Position numbers and translations under genes: made by a program. Shown one piece after another: positions 1 to 6,830 of a stretch of DNA of 17,986 bases. Every line of letters begins with the position of its first letter. Positions within the stretch are counted from its first letter, which is position 1. The DNA is taken from the NCBI GenBank assembly GCA_019314185.1, contig JAFCZU010000037.1, forward strand, positions 1 to 17,986. The letters run 5' to 3'. Below the pieces are notes generated by a model. It had not been told where the DNA came from. It saw only the letters and a list, made by a program, of their open reading frames with translations, and ran no database searches. Origin of the DNA: Deltaproteobacteria bacterium. GTDB taxonomy: Bacteria > Desulfobacterota > Desulfobacteria > Desulfobacterales > ETH-SRB1.

Positions 1-113
1 AATCTTATCAATTACTTATATACCATAAAAGGTTGCCCTTTTCAACACTAAAAATGAAATAATATGAGTAAAATATAAGCCATTAACCCCCATTTAGGGG
101 TGCGAAACTTGAG
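1..113. mobile_element. End of a small element, cut by the window edge
   Basis: The 16-bp end gggtgcgaaacttgag at 98-113 is identical to the terminal inverted repeat of the complete small element at 6282-6575. In that element this orientation is the right end, so the body of this copy should lie to the left (1-97) and run out of the window. No ORF is seen here. The subterminal bases do not match the 6282-6575 element beyond the short string aaaatataagc, so this may be a different member that shares only its end. The sequence shows the shared end directly. That it is a mobile element is inference. Confidence 0.4.
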
Positions 114-201
114 TAATTCATATTAAAGATCACAAACAGACTGATATTTTCGGCCCATGGAGCTATATGAGCCCCAAACGTCGAGATATGCTTGACTGTT
201 C

Positions 202-432
202 ATGGGCAGGCTTATTCAAACACCTTTTTTTGTGAGTTGCCTGTTAACAAGCTGGCGCCCTTTGTACTCCGACTTCATCATTATGGTGAAAAGTCTTTCA
301 TCCGGTACGCGAGTAATGGCAAGCATGCGCCGGTTTTTGGAACATGAGTTACGGCTCAAAGTCAACGAAAAGAAAAGCCATACTGACAGCATTAAGCCGA
401 AAAGGACCATGACATCTATCCAAAACCCTTAA
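202..432 (+). pseudogene. Group II intron reverse transcriptase fragment (inactive)
   Basis: Residues from about position 22 of this 76-codon ORF match the catalytic block of group II intron reverse transcriptases: a YADDF-like site, the run FIIMVKS, then RVMASMRRFLEHELRLKVNEKKS. The active-site motif reads YSDF instead of YADDF. One codon is missing, so one of the two catalytic aspartates is gone. The protein then stops, without the rest of the RT, the maturase (X) domain or an endonuclease domain. The finger domains upstream are also missing, and the first 20 residues are not recognisable. Intron RNA domains V and VI follow at once, as expected if the ORF lies in domain IV. It cannot encode an active enzyme. 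Confidence 0.75.
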
Positions 433-545
433 GAACAGTGGTCACTACCCGGCTACGGCCCGGTAACCTTGGTGAAACGCCCTGTGCAAACCCGCACGCA
501 GGGTGTTGTTGTGGGGGCTGGAGGAGAAACCCCCGGCTACCCGAT
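433..545 (+). ncRNA. Group II intron 3' end: domains V and VI (remnant)
   Basis: Downstream of the RT fragment, 474-508 can fold as domain V. The strand ACGCCCTG pairs with CAGGGTGT, a two-base bulge follows, and a short upper stem TGC/GCA closes the loop AAACCC. A CGC triad sits at the base of the stem, as in some group II introns. Positions 511-545 form a G-rich/C-rich hairpin fitting domain VI, ending in the usual CTACCCGAT-type 3' boundary. Domains I to III are not found upstream, so the RNA cannot self-splice in cis. The boundary falls 14 bp before the 3' end of the convergent MFS gene. The fold was made by eye. Confidence 0.65.
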
Positions 546-558
546 TAGGCGAACTTGA

Positions 559-1776
559 TCACTTGCCTACCCTGTGCCTCGTAGTCTGCATATTAGGACG
601 GTAAAGGAGCAACCCCATTGCCGCGATAGCCGCGAAAAATGCTCCAGTAATAAATGTAGCCGAGGCGCCGAACATACTCCACAATGAACCTGCAATAATG
701 CTTGCCAGCAATAGCGCCCCTCCACTAACTAAATTGAAAATCCCGAAGGCCGTACCTCGCAGATCGGCAGGTGCGGTATCAGCAACAAGTTTTGAGAGCA
801 ACCCTTGGGTTACCGCCATATGTAGGCCCCAGAATGCCGAGCCAAGTAATGCAATCCCAGGCGACGCAGCTATCGCCAACACGATATCAGCGGCGATGAG
901 TATTCCAAATCCGCATAACAGAAGAGTACGCGCTGAAAATCGATCAGCCGCCGCACCTGCTGGATACGCAAATATGGAATAGACAACATTCATTACAATC
1001 ATGATTACGGGCACGTAACCGACGGCCAGCCCGACGGCTTGGGCACGCAGAATCAGAAACGCCTCACTAAAACGAGCGAGGGTAAATACTGCTCCAAGTG
1101 CAACGACAAGCCAGTACCGCAGACGCAAGCGTTTGGCATCACTCAACGTCAGGTGATTTCTGTGAGCAGCGGCATGATCCAGGGACTCGGGTTCGCGTAC
1201 TCCAACGATCAGCAGAAATACCGCGATGAACGCCGGTAGAACCGCTACCCACAACACGGCTTTGATGTCGTTTGCAAACCAAATCATAAATGCGACCGCG
1301 AGCAACGGACCGACAAAGGCTCCTACCGAATCGAGCGCCTGGCGCAAACCGTAGGCCGCACCCCGAAGATGTGATGGTGTAATTTCGGAGACGAGAGCGT
1401 CACGCGGTGCACCGCGAATGCCTTTACCGATGCGATCGACCAGGCGTGCTCCGAACACCCACCCAATCGATGTGGCAAGTGGAAATATCGGTTTGGTTAT
1501 GGCAGCCAGTCCATATCCAACCACAGCCAGAAACTTTCGTTTCTGGAAGTAATCGCTGATCACTCCCGAAAATACCTTGGTAAACGCAGCTGCTGCCTCG
1601 GCAAAGCCTTCAACGATCCCAATGGTAACCATGGATACACCGAGCGTCGTGGCCATGAATACCGGTAAGAGGCTGTGAATAAGCTCGGATGAACTGTCCA
1701 TGAACATCGAGACACATCCAAGCACCCAAATATCTTTCGGTAATTTGCGGTAAAAGCCCTTGTTGGAATTTACCAA
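559..1776 (-). CDS. MFS permease, likely a drug or metabolite exporter
   Basis: A 405-aa integral membrane protein of the major facilitator superfamily, the normal length for a 12-helix transporter. The loop between helices 2 and 3 carries a motif A version (GVISDYFQKRK, residues 71-81). Its repeat in the second half reads YPAGAAADRFSAR near residue 272. A conserved cytoplasmic stretch, RIGKGIRGAPRDAL (115-128), followed by RGAAYGLRQALDSVGAFVGP, is typical of one bacterial MFS subgroup whose substrate is mostly unassigned. The start is a TTG at 1776 with GCAGG about 10 bases upstream; no ATG is available in frame. GC is about 50-58 percent, against roughly 40 percent for the housekeeping genes in this window. 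Together with the mobile debris on both sides, that suggests recent transfer. The substrate is unknown. Confidence 0.85.
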   Translation of the reverse strand: MVNSNKGFYRKLPKDIWVLGCVSMFMDSSSELIHSLLPVFMATTLGVSMVTIGIVEGFAEAAAAFTKVFSGVISDYFQKRKFLAVVGYGLAAITKPIFPLATSIGWVFGARLVDRIGKGIRGAPRDALVSEITPSHLRGAAYGLRQALDSVGAFVGPLLAVAFMIWFANDIKAVLWVAVLPAFIAVFLLIVGVREPESLDHAAAHRNHLTLSDAKRLRLRYWLVVALGAVFTLARFSEAFLILRAQAVGLAVGYVPVIMIVMNVVYSIFAYPAGAAADRFSARTLLLCGFGILIAADIVLAIAASPGIALLGSAFWGLHMAVTQGLLSKLVADTAPADLRGTAFGIFNLVSGGALLLASIIAGSLWSMFGASATFITGAFFAAIAAMGLLLYRPNMQTTRHRVGK

Positions 1777-1802
1777 TTCAGGATTACCTGCTTGTAACGA
1801 GG

Positions 1803-1961
1803 TTATGAATATCGTTTCCTCTGCTGCCCAACGATTGAACTCACTGGTTTTTTACGGAGCGCAGCAGAGTAAAAATCCAGGTAACTCTTCAGCCCAATTT
1901 TCGAGAGCTTTACTTGTTTTTTGAAAAATGAGTAGAGCTCATCATCTAAAGAATTACTCAT
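1803..1961 (-). CDS. Small hypothetical ORF, 52 aa
   Basis: An ATG-started frame of 52 codons whose start overlaps the stop of the RhuM-IS66 chimera in the arrangement ATGAGTAA, so translation could be coupled. It ends 26 bp before the TTG start of the MFS gene. The peptide starts MSNSLDDELYSFFKK, is basic toward the end (RKKPVSSIVGQQRKRYS) and is mostly helical in appearance. I do not recognise a family. It may be the tail of a broken gene left by the same rearrangement that made the neighbouring chimera. Confidence 0.3.
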   Translation of the reverse strand: MSNSLDDELYSFFKKQVKLSKIGLKSYLDFYSAALRKKPVSSIVGQQRKRYS

Positions 1962-2298
1962 TTAGGAATTCAGGCAGTTTTCCTTCAAATAAAAGGCGTG
2001 GTGCTTCGCTTGCTCTTACACCATGTTTTTTGCATGTTGAAAGATAGCTGCGAACTCTGCAGAAAATAGCCGCACCTTTCATGGAGCGAAAGCATCCTGA
2101 TATTTTCTGCTGAACTTTGGTCATCCTAATATCTTTTTCACCTTGGTTGTTGGTGAACGGAACAATTTTATCGTCCATGAAGCGCAACGTTTCATTTTCA
2201 TAATCCATCAGTCGCTCAAGAAGATTTCTCGCTTTGGAACGTTTTAGTCGGCCCCGTTTCTTTTTTCGTTGGCTTTCATCCGGGGGCGGGCACTCCTT
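1954..2298 (-). mobile_element. IS66-family transposase C-terminal remnant
   Basis: About 113 codons of the transposase C-terminus are kept, from the PPPDESQRKKKRGR linker to the end GKLPEFLNE. The accessory ORFs and the rest of the transposase that a complete IS66 element carries are missing. No terminal inverted repeat was found downstream by eye. The fragment is dead as a transposon. Confidence 0.7.
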
Positions 2299-2544
2299 TT
2301 GGGTCTTGCCTTCTATTGCCCCATGTTTTGTGGTATGTCGGAAAAGCCGACACACCTCTTTTTCATTCAATTCACCTTCTTTGAAGATGTTACCAATGTG
2401 TTCGGTTATAGTTGTTCTGCCTTTTCCAAAAAGCATAGCCATTTGATCCTGGGTAAGCCAAACAGTTTCATCTTCTAACTGTACTTGCAGCTTTGTTGTT
2501 CCGTCCGATGCTGTATAAATTATTATTTCTGAGTTTTGTTCCAT
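1954..2544 (-). pseudogene. Chimeric ORF: RhuM N-terminus fused to IS66 transposase C-terminus
   Basis: One open frame of 196 codons joins two unrelated pieces. Residues 1 to about 82 match the start of RhuM-type proteins: a QVQLEDETVWLTQDQMAMLFG stretch resembling a helix-turn-helix, then HIGNIFKEGEL and FRHTTKHGAIEGKTQ. From about residue 84 the sequence is the C-terminus of an IS66-family DDE transposase: KRSKARNLLERL, RFMDD, then VPFTNNQGEKDIRM and KVQQKISGCFRS, RVRSYLST. The NNQ-x-E block would hold the last acidic residue of the DDE set; the first two are absent. The start at 2544 has GGAG about 10 bases upstream. The join is in frame near 2298. Most likely it is the scar of an IS66 insertion and deletion inside a rhuM gene. 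A folded product is doubtful, but the N-terminal DNA-binding part could persist. Confidence 0.75.
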
Positions 2545-2648
2545 TAATTAGAGCTCCAAATTGCGTTTCTATCTATTCTCATCATTTTCTCTGTCTTCTC
2601 GCTCAATCCCTTTTACTTTTCGAATCAAGCAGAAGCTCCCTGCGCATA

Positions 2649-3038
2649 TTACTCACCGTGACGAGTCCTGCTACAATAATAAAGCAATTCATCAATATTT
2701 AAAACAATTGTTGTATCTTTCTGCAAGGGAAATGTTGCTGGTAATTCCGTTAAAATATTAGCCCAAATCTCATCATCCTGCACATTTTCTATCATGACAT
2801 TAATTAATCCACTATCAATTTGGTAATTCTTACCTTTTCCAATTTTGAAGAATGCCCGAATTGTTAATACATTATCAGGCTTAATAACATCGATAGATAG
2901 ATCTTCAAAATCCGGAAATTCTGTTGGGTAATATCCTTTTTGTTTTGCTTTTTCCTTACTAAATATTGCGAATCCATAGTTTTCAATTTCATTAGAAAAC
3001 TCTGGGCATTTATGTTTTGATTTACCATATATAAGCAT
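2649..3038 (-). CDS. Hypothetical protein, 129 aa
   Basis: An ATG-started frame of 129 codons, soluble, acidic and rich in I/D/E, without membrane segments or cysteine motifs. The middle (FEDLSIDVIKPDNVLTIRAFFKIGKGKNYQID) looks like alternating beta strands, and the C-terminus (KDTTIVLNIDELLYYCS) could pack on them. I do not recognise a family. The ribosome site is weak (GGGTAAA upstream). It lies 104 bp upstream of the RhuM-IS66 chimera on the same strand, inside the accessory zone. A small immunity-like or phage-type protein would fit the context, but nothing in the sequence proves it. Confidence 0.5.
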   Translation of the reverse strand: MLIYGKSKHKCPEFSNEIENYGFAIFSKEKAKQKGYYPTEFPDFEDLSIDVIKPDNVLTIRAFFKIGKGKNYQIDSGLINVMIENVQDDEIWANILTELPATFPLQKDTTIVLNIDELLYYCSRTRHGE

Positions 3039-3210
3039 ATTTTTTTACCCAACCCCCCGCTAATCAGCCACGCAGTTTTTTAGGTTGGCTGAGTTAGCCC
3101 TGTATACGCCCGGCATGAGCGTGAACTTATGTGAGAACCTGTTCGTTTTGGCAGGTAAGGCCCCTAATCCTGTTACTGTTTTGATATATTAGCAAAAGAG
3201 CAAATAAGGG

Positions 3211-3339
3211 GTCTACGTTTGACCCATGAGCAATCTATTTTCTCTTATTTCAATATTTCTTCTGATTTTTTATCTTTATTCTTAAACTTCTATGCCCCCT
3301 TGAATCTTGGCTAATTAACAACAAGGGTCAAACGTAGAC
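3211..3339. repeat. 15-bp perfect inverted repeat pair enclosing about 100 bp
   Basis: gtctacgtttgaccc at 3211-3225 is repeated exactly in reverse complement at 3325-3339. The 99 bp between is T-rich and has no ORF. The pair could be the ends of a small non-autonomous element or arms of a REP-type repeat. It lies just left of the ISL3 transposase remnant. The rest of the gap 3039-3355 holds no gene that I can support. Confidence 0.55.
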
Positions 3340-3355
3340 TTGACCACATTTTTGA

Positions 3356-3612
3356 CTTTTCTGGGCTACTCACAGTCGCCTTGAACCAATAATAAAGGTT
3401 GCAAAGACGATCAAAGCTCATTGGGATGGTATACTTGAGTGGAAACGATCTCAGATAAACAATGGAATCCTTGAAGGTCTCAATTCCATTCCATTGTCCA
3501 GGCGGCCAAGGCAAAAGCCAGAGGTTTCAGCACTTTTAAAAACTTTCGGATAATAATTTTTCTGACTACCGGAAAATTAAAATTCAATCTCGTTAATCAG
3601 CATATTGGGGAA
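3356..3612 (+). pseudogene. ISL3-family transposase C-terminal fragment, frameshifted
   Basis: The plus strand encodes FWATHSRLEPIIKVAKTIKA, then HWDGILEWKRSQINNGILEGLNSI. In the next frame it continues VQAAKAKARGFSTFKNFRII and FLTTGKLKFNLVNQH. Together these are the conserved end of ISL3-type transposases, including the NGILEG-N block with its late acidic residue. The frameshift has a visible cause: the pentamer ccatt is present twice in tandem (3486-3490, 3491-3495), and removing one copy restores LNSIVQAAK. An in-frame TGA at 3353 ends the homology upstream, and no catalytic core is present. The second frame stays open to a stop at 3715-3717, past the natural end. It is a dead remnant. Confidence 0.75.
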
Positions 3613-3723
3613 CCTCTATTAAATGTCGTTACCCACTTAAAATGGGAAGGAACCTATTATTCTAAAATCAACTTTCTTTACTGTCTAATAGTTGCAATCG
3701 GTCTGAGCCAGGATTAAAGAGTC

Positions 3724-3762
3724 GTTTTGCTCCAGTAATTTTATAAAATTGAGGAGCAAAAC
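3724..3762. repeat. Hairpin downstream of the M18 aminopeptidase gene
   Basis: gttttgctcc at 3724-3733 pairs perfectly with ggagcaaaac at 3753-3762. The loop itself contains the palindrome aattttataaaatt. It sits 47 bp past the stop of the minus-strand aminopeptidase gene, so it could halt transcription or protect the mRNA 3' end. No T-run follows on either strand, so it is not a textbook intrinsic terminator. Confidence 0.45.
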
Positions 3763-3808
3763 AACACCATCATTCATCATTCGACGTTGGATGTTCATCC
3801 TTTGTTTT

Positions 3809-5233
3809 TTAAGGTTCCATAAAAAATGCGAGGTATGCCCTATAAGCTGCAAAGACATCTGCTTTGGATGAAAGCTCAAATGGCGCATGCATGGAAAGTA
3901 AAGGCGGGCCGCAGTCTACAACATCCATTCCATGTGCGGCCAAAAACTTTGCGATGGTCCCTCCCCCGCCTTCATCAACCTTTCCCAACTCGCCTGTCTG
4001 CCACACTACAGAACTTTTATTGAAAAGATTTCTGACCCAGCCGACATATTCTGCATTAGCATCATTTGCTCCGGATTTTCCTCTGCACCCTGTAAATTTG
4101 GTTATACAAACACCGTATCCGAGCCTCGCAGCATTCCTTTTATCATGCACATCCTGATAATCCGGATCAAGCCCTCCATTTACATCAGCCGACAGCGCCC
4201 TGCTTGCTCTGAATGCCTCAAGGATATTGAAGGTATTTGTCTCTATCTCATCACTTTTTAGAATAGAACAAAGAACGGTCTCCACAAACCTGGACTTGGC
4301 GCCTGTAGCTCCTTCACTCCCTATCTCTTCCTTGTCAAAGAAAATGGCTGCACTGGTATATTCGGGTTTTTTAATATCAAGTATAGCCTTAAGACTTGTA
4401 AACACACAAATACGATCATCCTGGCCATAAGCGCCTATAAAGGAACAATCCAGCCCGACATCTCTGGCCTTTCCGGCAGGCACAATCTCAATCTCTGCGC
4501 TTATAAAATCTTCTTCAACAATATTGTAACGTTTATTTAATATTTTAAGAAAATTTAACTTAATCCTTTCCTTGCAATCCTTATCAGAACCGAATACAGG
4601 ACGCCCGCCGCCGATTATATTCAATTTTTCACCCTCAAATGCATCAGACAGCTTTTTTTCTCTCTGTTTGCCTGCCAAATGCGGCAAAAGATCCGCAATA
4701 ACAAATATTGGATCATCCGGGTTGTCTCCGATACTTATTTCAATTGTTTTGCCATTGCCGAGGATTACAGTTCCATAGATTGCAAGAGGCCTGGCAAGCC
4801 AGTGATACTTCTTTATACCTCCATAATAATGGGTTTTTAAAAGCGCAATATCGACATCTTCATAGAGCGGATTCTGTTTTAGATCTATCCTCGGAGCATC
4901 CACATGAGAGCCCACAATCCGTATCCCTTCCAGCCCCTTTTTTCTGCCTTTAATCACCAGGGCAGTTGTCTTATGATTCAGACTTATATAGTATCTGTCC
5001 TGCACAGAATCCGGATCATATGCCTTAAACCCGTTCTCGCCTGCTATCTCGAGTATCCTCTTTGTAGCAAGCCGTTCAGTTTTTGCATTGTCAAGAAATT
5101 TCTTGTAGGAAGCATTCAGCTCTTCCACATTTTTAAGTTCTTTTTTTGAAAAAACATCCCATGCCAGTTGTTTATTATAAGCAAGTTTTTTTCTCAATTT
5201 CTCCAAAGGATCTTTTTTATTATTGGATGTCAT
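3809..5233 (-). CDS. apeA: M18 family aminopeptidase (type 1)
   Basis: A 474-aa cytosolic metallo-aminopeptidase of family M18, which removes N-terminal residues from peptides with two zinc ions. The family ligand blocks are all present in order: SHVDAPR (109-115, His ligand), GAYGQDDR (267-274, bridging Asp), FFDKEEIGS (298-306, catalytic base and ligand glutamates), SADVNGG (348-354, Asp ligand) and the late MHAPFE (His449). The length is normal for this subfamily. The start at 5233 has GGTGA five bases upstream. It follows nadK by 36 bp on the same strand, so the two are probably cotranscribed with nadK first. This is probably peptide turnover, and the pairing with nadK need not be functional. 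Confidence 0.93.
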   Translation of the reverse strand: MTSNNKKDPLEKLRKKLAYNKQLAWDVFSKKELKNVEELNASYKKFLDNAKTERLATKRILEIAGENGFKAYDPDSVQDRYYISLNHKTTALVIKGRKKGLEGIRIVGSHVDAPRIDLKQNPLYEDVDIALLKTHYYGGIKKYHWLARPLAIYGTVILGNGKTIEISIGDNPDDPIFVIADLLPHLAGKQREKKLSDAFEGEKLNIIGGGRPVFGSDKDCKERIKLNFLKILNKRYNIVEEDFISAEIEIVPAGKARDVGLDCSFIGAYGQDDRICVFTSLKAILDIKKPEYTSAAIFFDKEEIGSEGATGAKSRFVETVLCSILKSDEIETNTFNILEAFRASRALSADVNGGLDPDYQDVHDKRNAARLGYGVCITKFTGCRGKSGANDANAEYVGWVRNLFNKSSVVWQTGELGKVDEGGGGTIAKFLAAHGMDVVDCGPPLLSMHAPFELSSKADVFAAYRAYLAFFMEP

Positions 5234-5269
5234 ATTTCACCTTTTATGTTAAATTTTTTGTTATATGTT

Positions 5270-6124
5270 TCAGATGCGCGTTCCGCTCCACCTTAGCTTT
5301 GTTTTCAATACATCAAAGTAGTTATGTTCCGGCATTTCTATCATATTTACAGGATAACAGCTTTTCTGGGCTATAATTGTATCCCCTTTATGTATCTCAA
5401 GACCTGCCTGACCATCAAATGTCAGAATAATATCAGAAAATTTTTCTTCAAGTTTAACTTTAATAATTGCAGAATCAGGAACTATCAGGGGACGAACAGT
5501 AAGCGTATGCGGACAAATAGGTGTCATGATAACGCCATGCACTTCAGGATGTAAAATAGGTCCTCCGGCAGATAGTGAGTATGCGGTTGAACCTGTAGGA
5601 GTTGAAACAATCAGCCCGTCGGCTCTGTACGTGGTCAAATAATTATCATTTATATATGTTTTTATATATGCAAGTTTGGAAAAATCACCTTTGTTGATAA
5701 CAACCTCATTAAACACTGTTTCGCAGGCCAGTTCCCTGCCGTCTCTTATCACCTTTACTTTAAGCCTCATTCTGGGTTTTGTGGTAAATTCATTATTTAA
5801 AACAAACTCAGCGGCTGTAAGAAGCATGTCTTCTGTAATATCAGCCAGAAATCCAACTTCGCCGAATTTGACTCCAAGAATCGGGATATTCCGGTCTCCT
5901 GCCCAGCAAACCGCCCTTAAAAAAGTTCCGTCCCCTCCAAGCACAAAAATACAATAAAGATCTGAAGGTGCAATCGATTTGCTTTTATCGGTAAATTTAC
6001 GATTTGGCGGCAGGCTTTCCTTTCTGACAACATCTATCCCTTTTGCTTGCAGCCAGCTTTGAAGTTCATCTGCTTTTTTATTCGCATTTGCATCTGCTTT
6101 TACAAATAGTCCTATTGTTTTCAA
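5270..6124 (-). CDS. nadK: NAD kinase
   Basis: A 284-aa NAD kinase, which phosphorylates NAD to NADP using ATP or polyphosphate and sets the NADP(H) pool. Visible motifs are GGDGT at 63-67 (phosphate-binding and catalytic Asp), NEVV at 139-142, and DGLIVSTPTGSTAYSLSAGGP ending at 189 (the glycine-rich NAD site). The usual GxNxGxLGF block appears as GVKFGEVGF (84-92), a mild deviation. Length is normal. The only reasonable start is a TTG at 6124, preceded by GGGAG at an 8-base spacing. A short inverted-repeat element begins about 27 bp upstream of the start, so the promoter must lie within or beyond repeats. Confidence 0.94.
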   Translation of the reverse strand: MKTIGLFVKADANANKKADELQSWLQAKGIDVVRKESLPPNRKFTDKSKSIAPSDLYCIFVLGGDGTFLRAVCWAGDRNIPILGVKFGEVGFLADITEDMLLTAAEFVLNNEFTTKPRMRLKVKVIRDGRELACETVFNEVVINKGDFSKLAYIKTYINDNYLTTYRADGLIVSTPTGSTAYSLSAGGPILHPEVHGVIMTPICPHTLTVRPLIVPDSAIIKVKLEEKFSDIILTFDGQAGLEIHKGDTIIAQKSCYPVNMIEMPEHNYFDVLKTKLRWSGTRI

Positions 6125-6141
6125 AATATTTGACTCCCAAT

Positions 6142-6276
6142 AAACTACAAAAAAAGTTACAAGTGACTAAAGTTGAGGAATGCGCTTTTGACGCAACCAA
6201 TTTTATATAAAAAGATGGAGCAAAGCGACTCATTAACTTTAGCTCACTTTAGTTCACTTGTAACTCCAAACTACAA
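6142..6276. repeat. Small inverted-repeat element with flanking 9-bp direct repeats
   Basis: agttacaagtgactaaagtt at 6155-6174 is matched in reverse complement at 6246-6265 with one extra base. Just outside the arms, the 9-mer aaactacaa occurs at 6142-6150 and again at 6268-6276, as a target duplication would. The right arm is itself a degenerate 10-base tandem repeat (actttagctc, actttagttc, acttgtaact). There is no coding capacity. It sits directly upstream of nadK and touches the next element on its right. Confidence 0.5.
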
Positions 6277-6582
6277 GTTTACTCAAGTTTCGCACCCTTT
6301 AATTTAGCCAAAGCGTTAGACGGCAAGGGTTAAAAATAAATTTTAAACCGAGATATACTGCCTGTGGTTTTTACAACGGCGCCAATCAATTAATATAAGA
6401 TTGATGGTTAATACACTGTTAAATTCAATATGTTATATCTTCTTTGCGCCTGATCGTAATGTATGTTGCACAGGCTGCTGCTTACAAAATATAAGCAAAT
6501 GATTTCGCTGTAAAAATGTTATTTCCAACCCTTACCGTCTTGATATTGATAGAAATCAAGGGTGCGAAACTTGAGAAGTTTA
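6275..6582. mobile_element. MITE-like element, 294 bp, with 7-bp target duplication
   Basis: The element body 6282-6575 starts ctcaagtttcgcaccc and ends gggtgcgaaacttgag, a 16-bp perfect terminal inverted repeat. The similarity continues inward for about 55 bp: both arms carry cccTT, ATTT, CAA, then gacgg-aagggtt and aaataa. The heptamer aagttta flanks it on both sides (6275-6281 and 6576-6582), so the insertion is precise. There is no ORF of note and no transposase, so any movement would need an enzyme from elsewhere. An inner hairpin gctta/taagc lies at 6480-6496. A copy of the same end is at 98-113. I cannot name the parent IS. Confidence 0.8.
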
Positions 6583-6744
6583 TTCCTTTGGTTAATTTGC
6601 GAAGCAATGTAATAGACTCCTTATTGTTACCCTTGTTGTCACAAGGTAAATTCGACTGGATCATATTTGAACAATTTTCTACAATTTTATTACGCAACAT
6701 GTCAAATTTATTTCATCTTATGTAAAACCTGTCATGGGAAGAGC

Positions 6745-6774
6745 TTGACTAGTTTATCGGTGTGTGCTTTGTAT
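6745..6774 (+). promoter_or_regulatory. Possible sigma70-type promoter for the aldolase gene
   Basis: TTGACT at 6745-6750 is a good -35 box. A weak -10 box, TTGTAT, lies 18 bases further at 6769-6774. The aldolase start codon is about 57 bp downstream. Only three bases of the -10 match consensus, so this is a weak prediction. Confidence 0.3.
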
Positions 6775-6830
6775 TAATTCACTTTAAAAACAAAAGAGTC
6801 ATATAACAAATCAGCAAAGGAGGTTTAGTT

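Noticed and set aside
698..982. Plus-strand ORF of 94 codons
   Set aside because: It is antisense to the MFS gene, has no ribosome site or family match, and its length is explained by the higher GC of that gene.
3100..3170. Possible 5' part of a group II intron (structured gcccggcatgagcgtgaac stretch)
   Set aside because: The resemblance is from memory only, there is no RT or domain V downstream, and the order does not fit the 3' remnant at 202-545.
3724..3762. Intrinsic terminator for the aminopeptidase gene
   Set aside because: The stem is good, but no T-run follows on the minus strand, so it is listed only as a hairpin.
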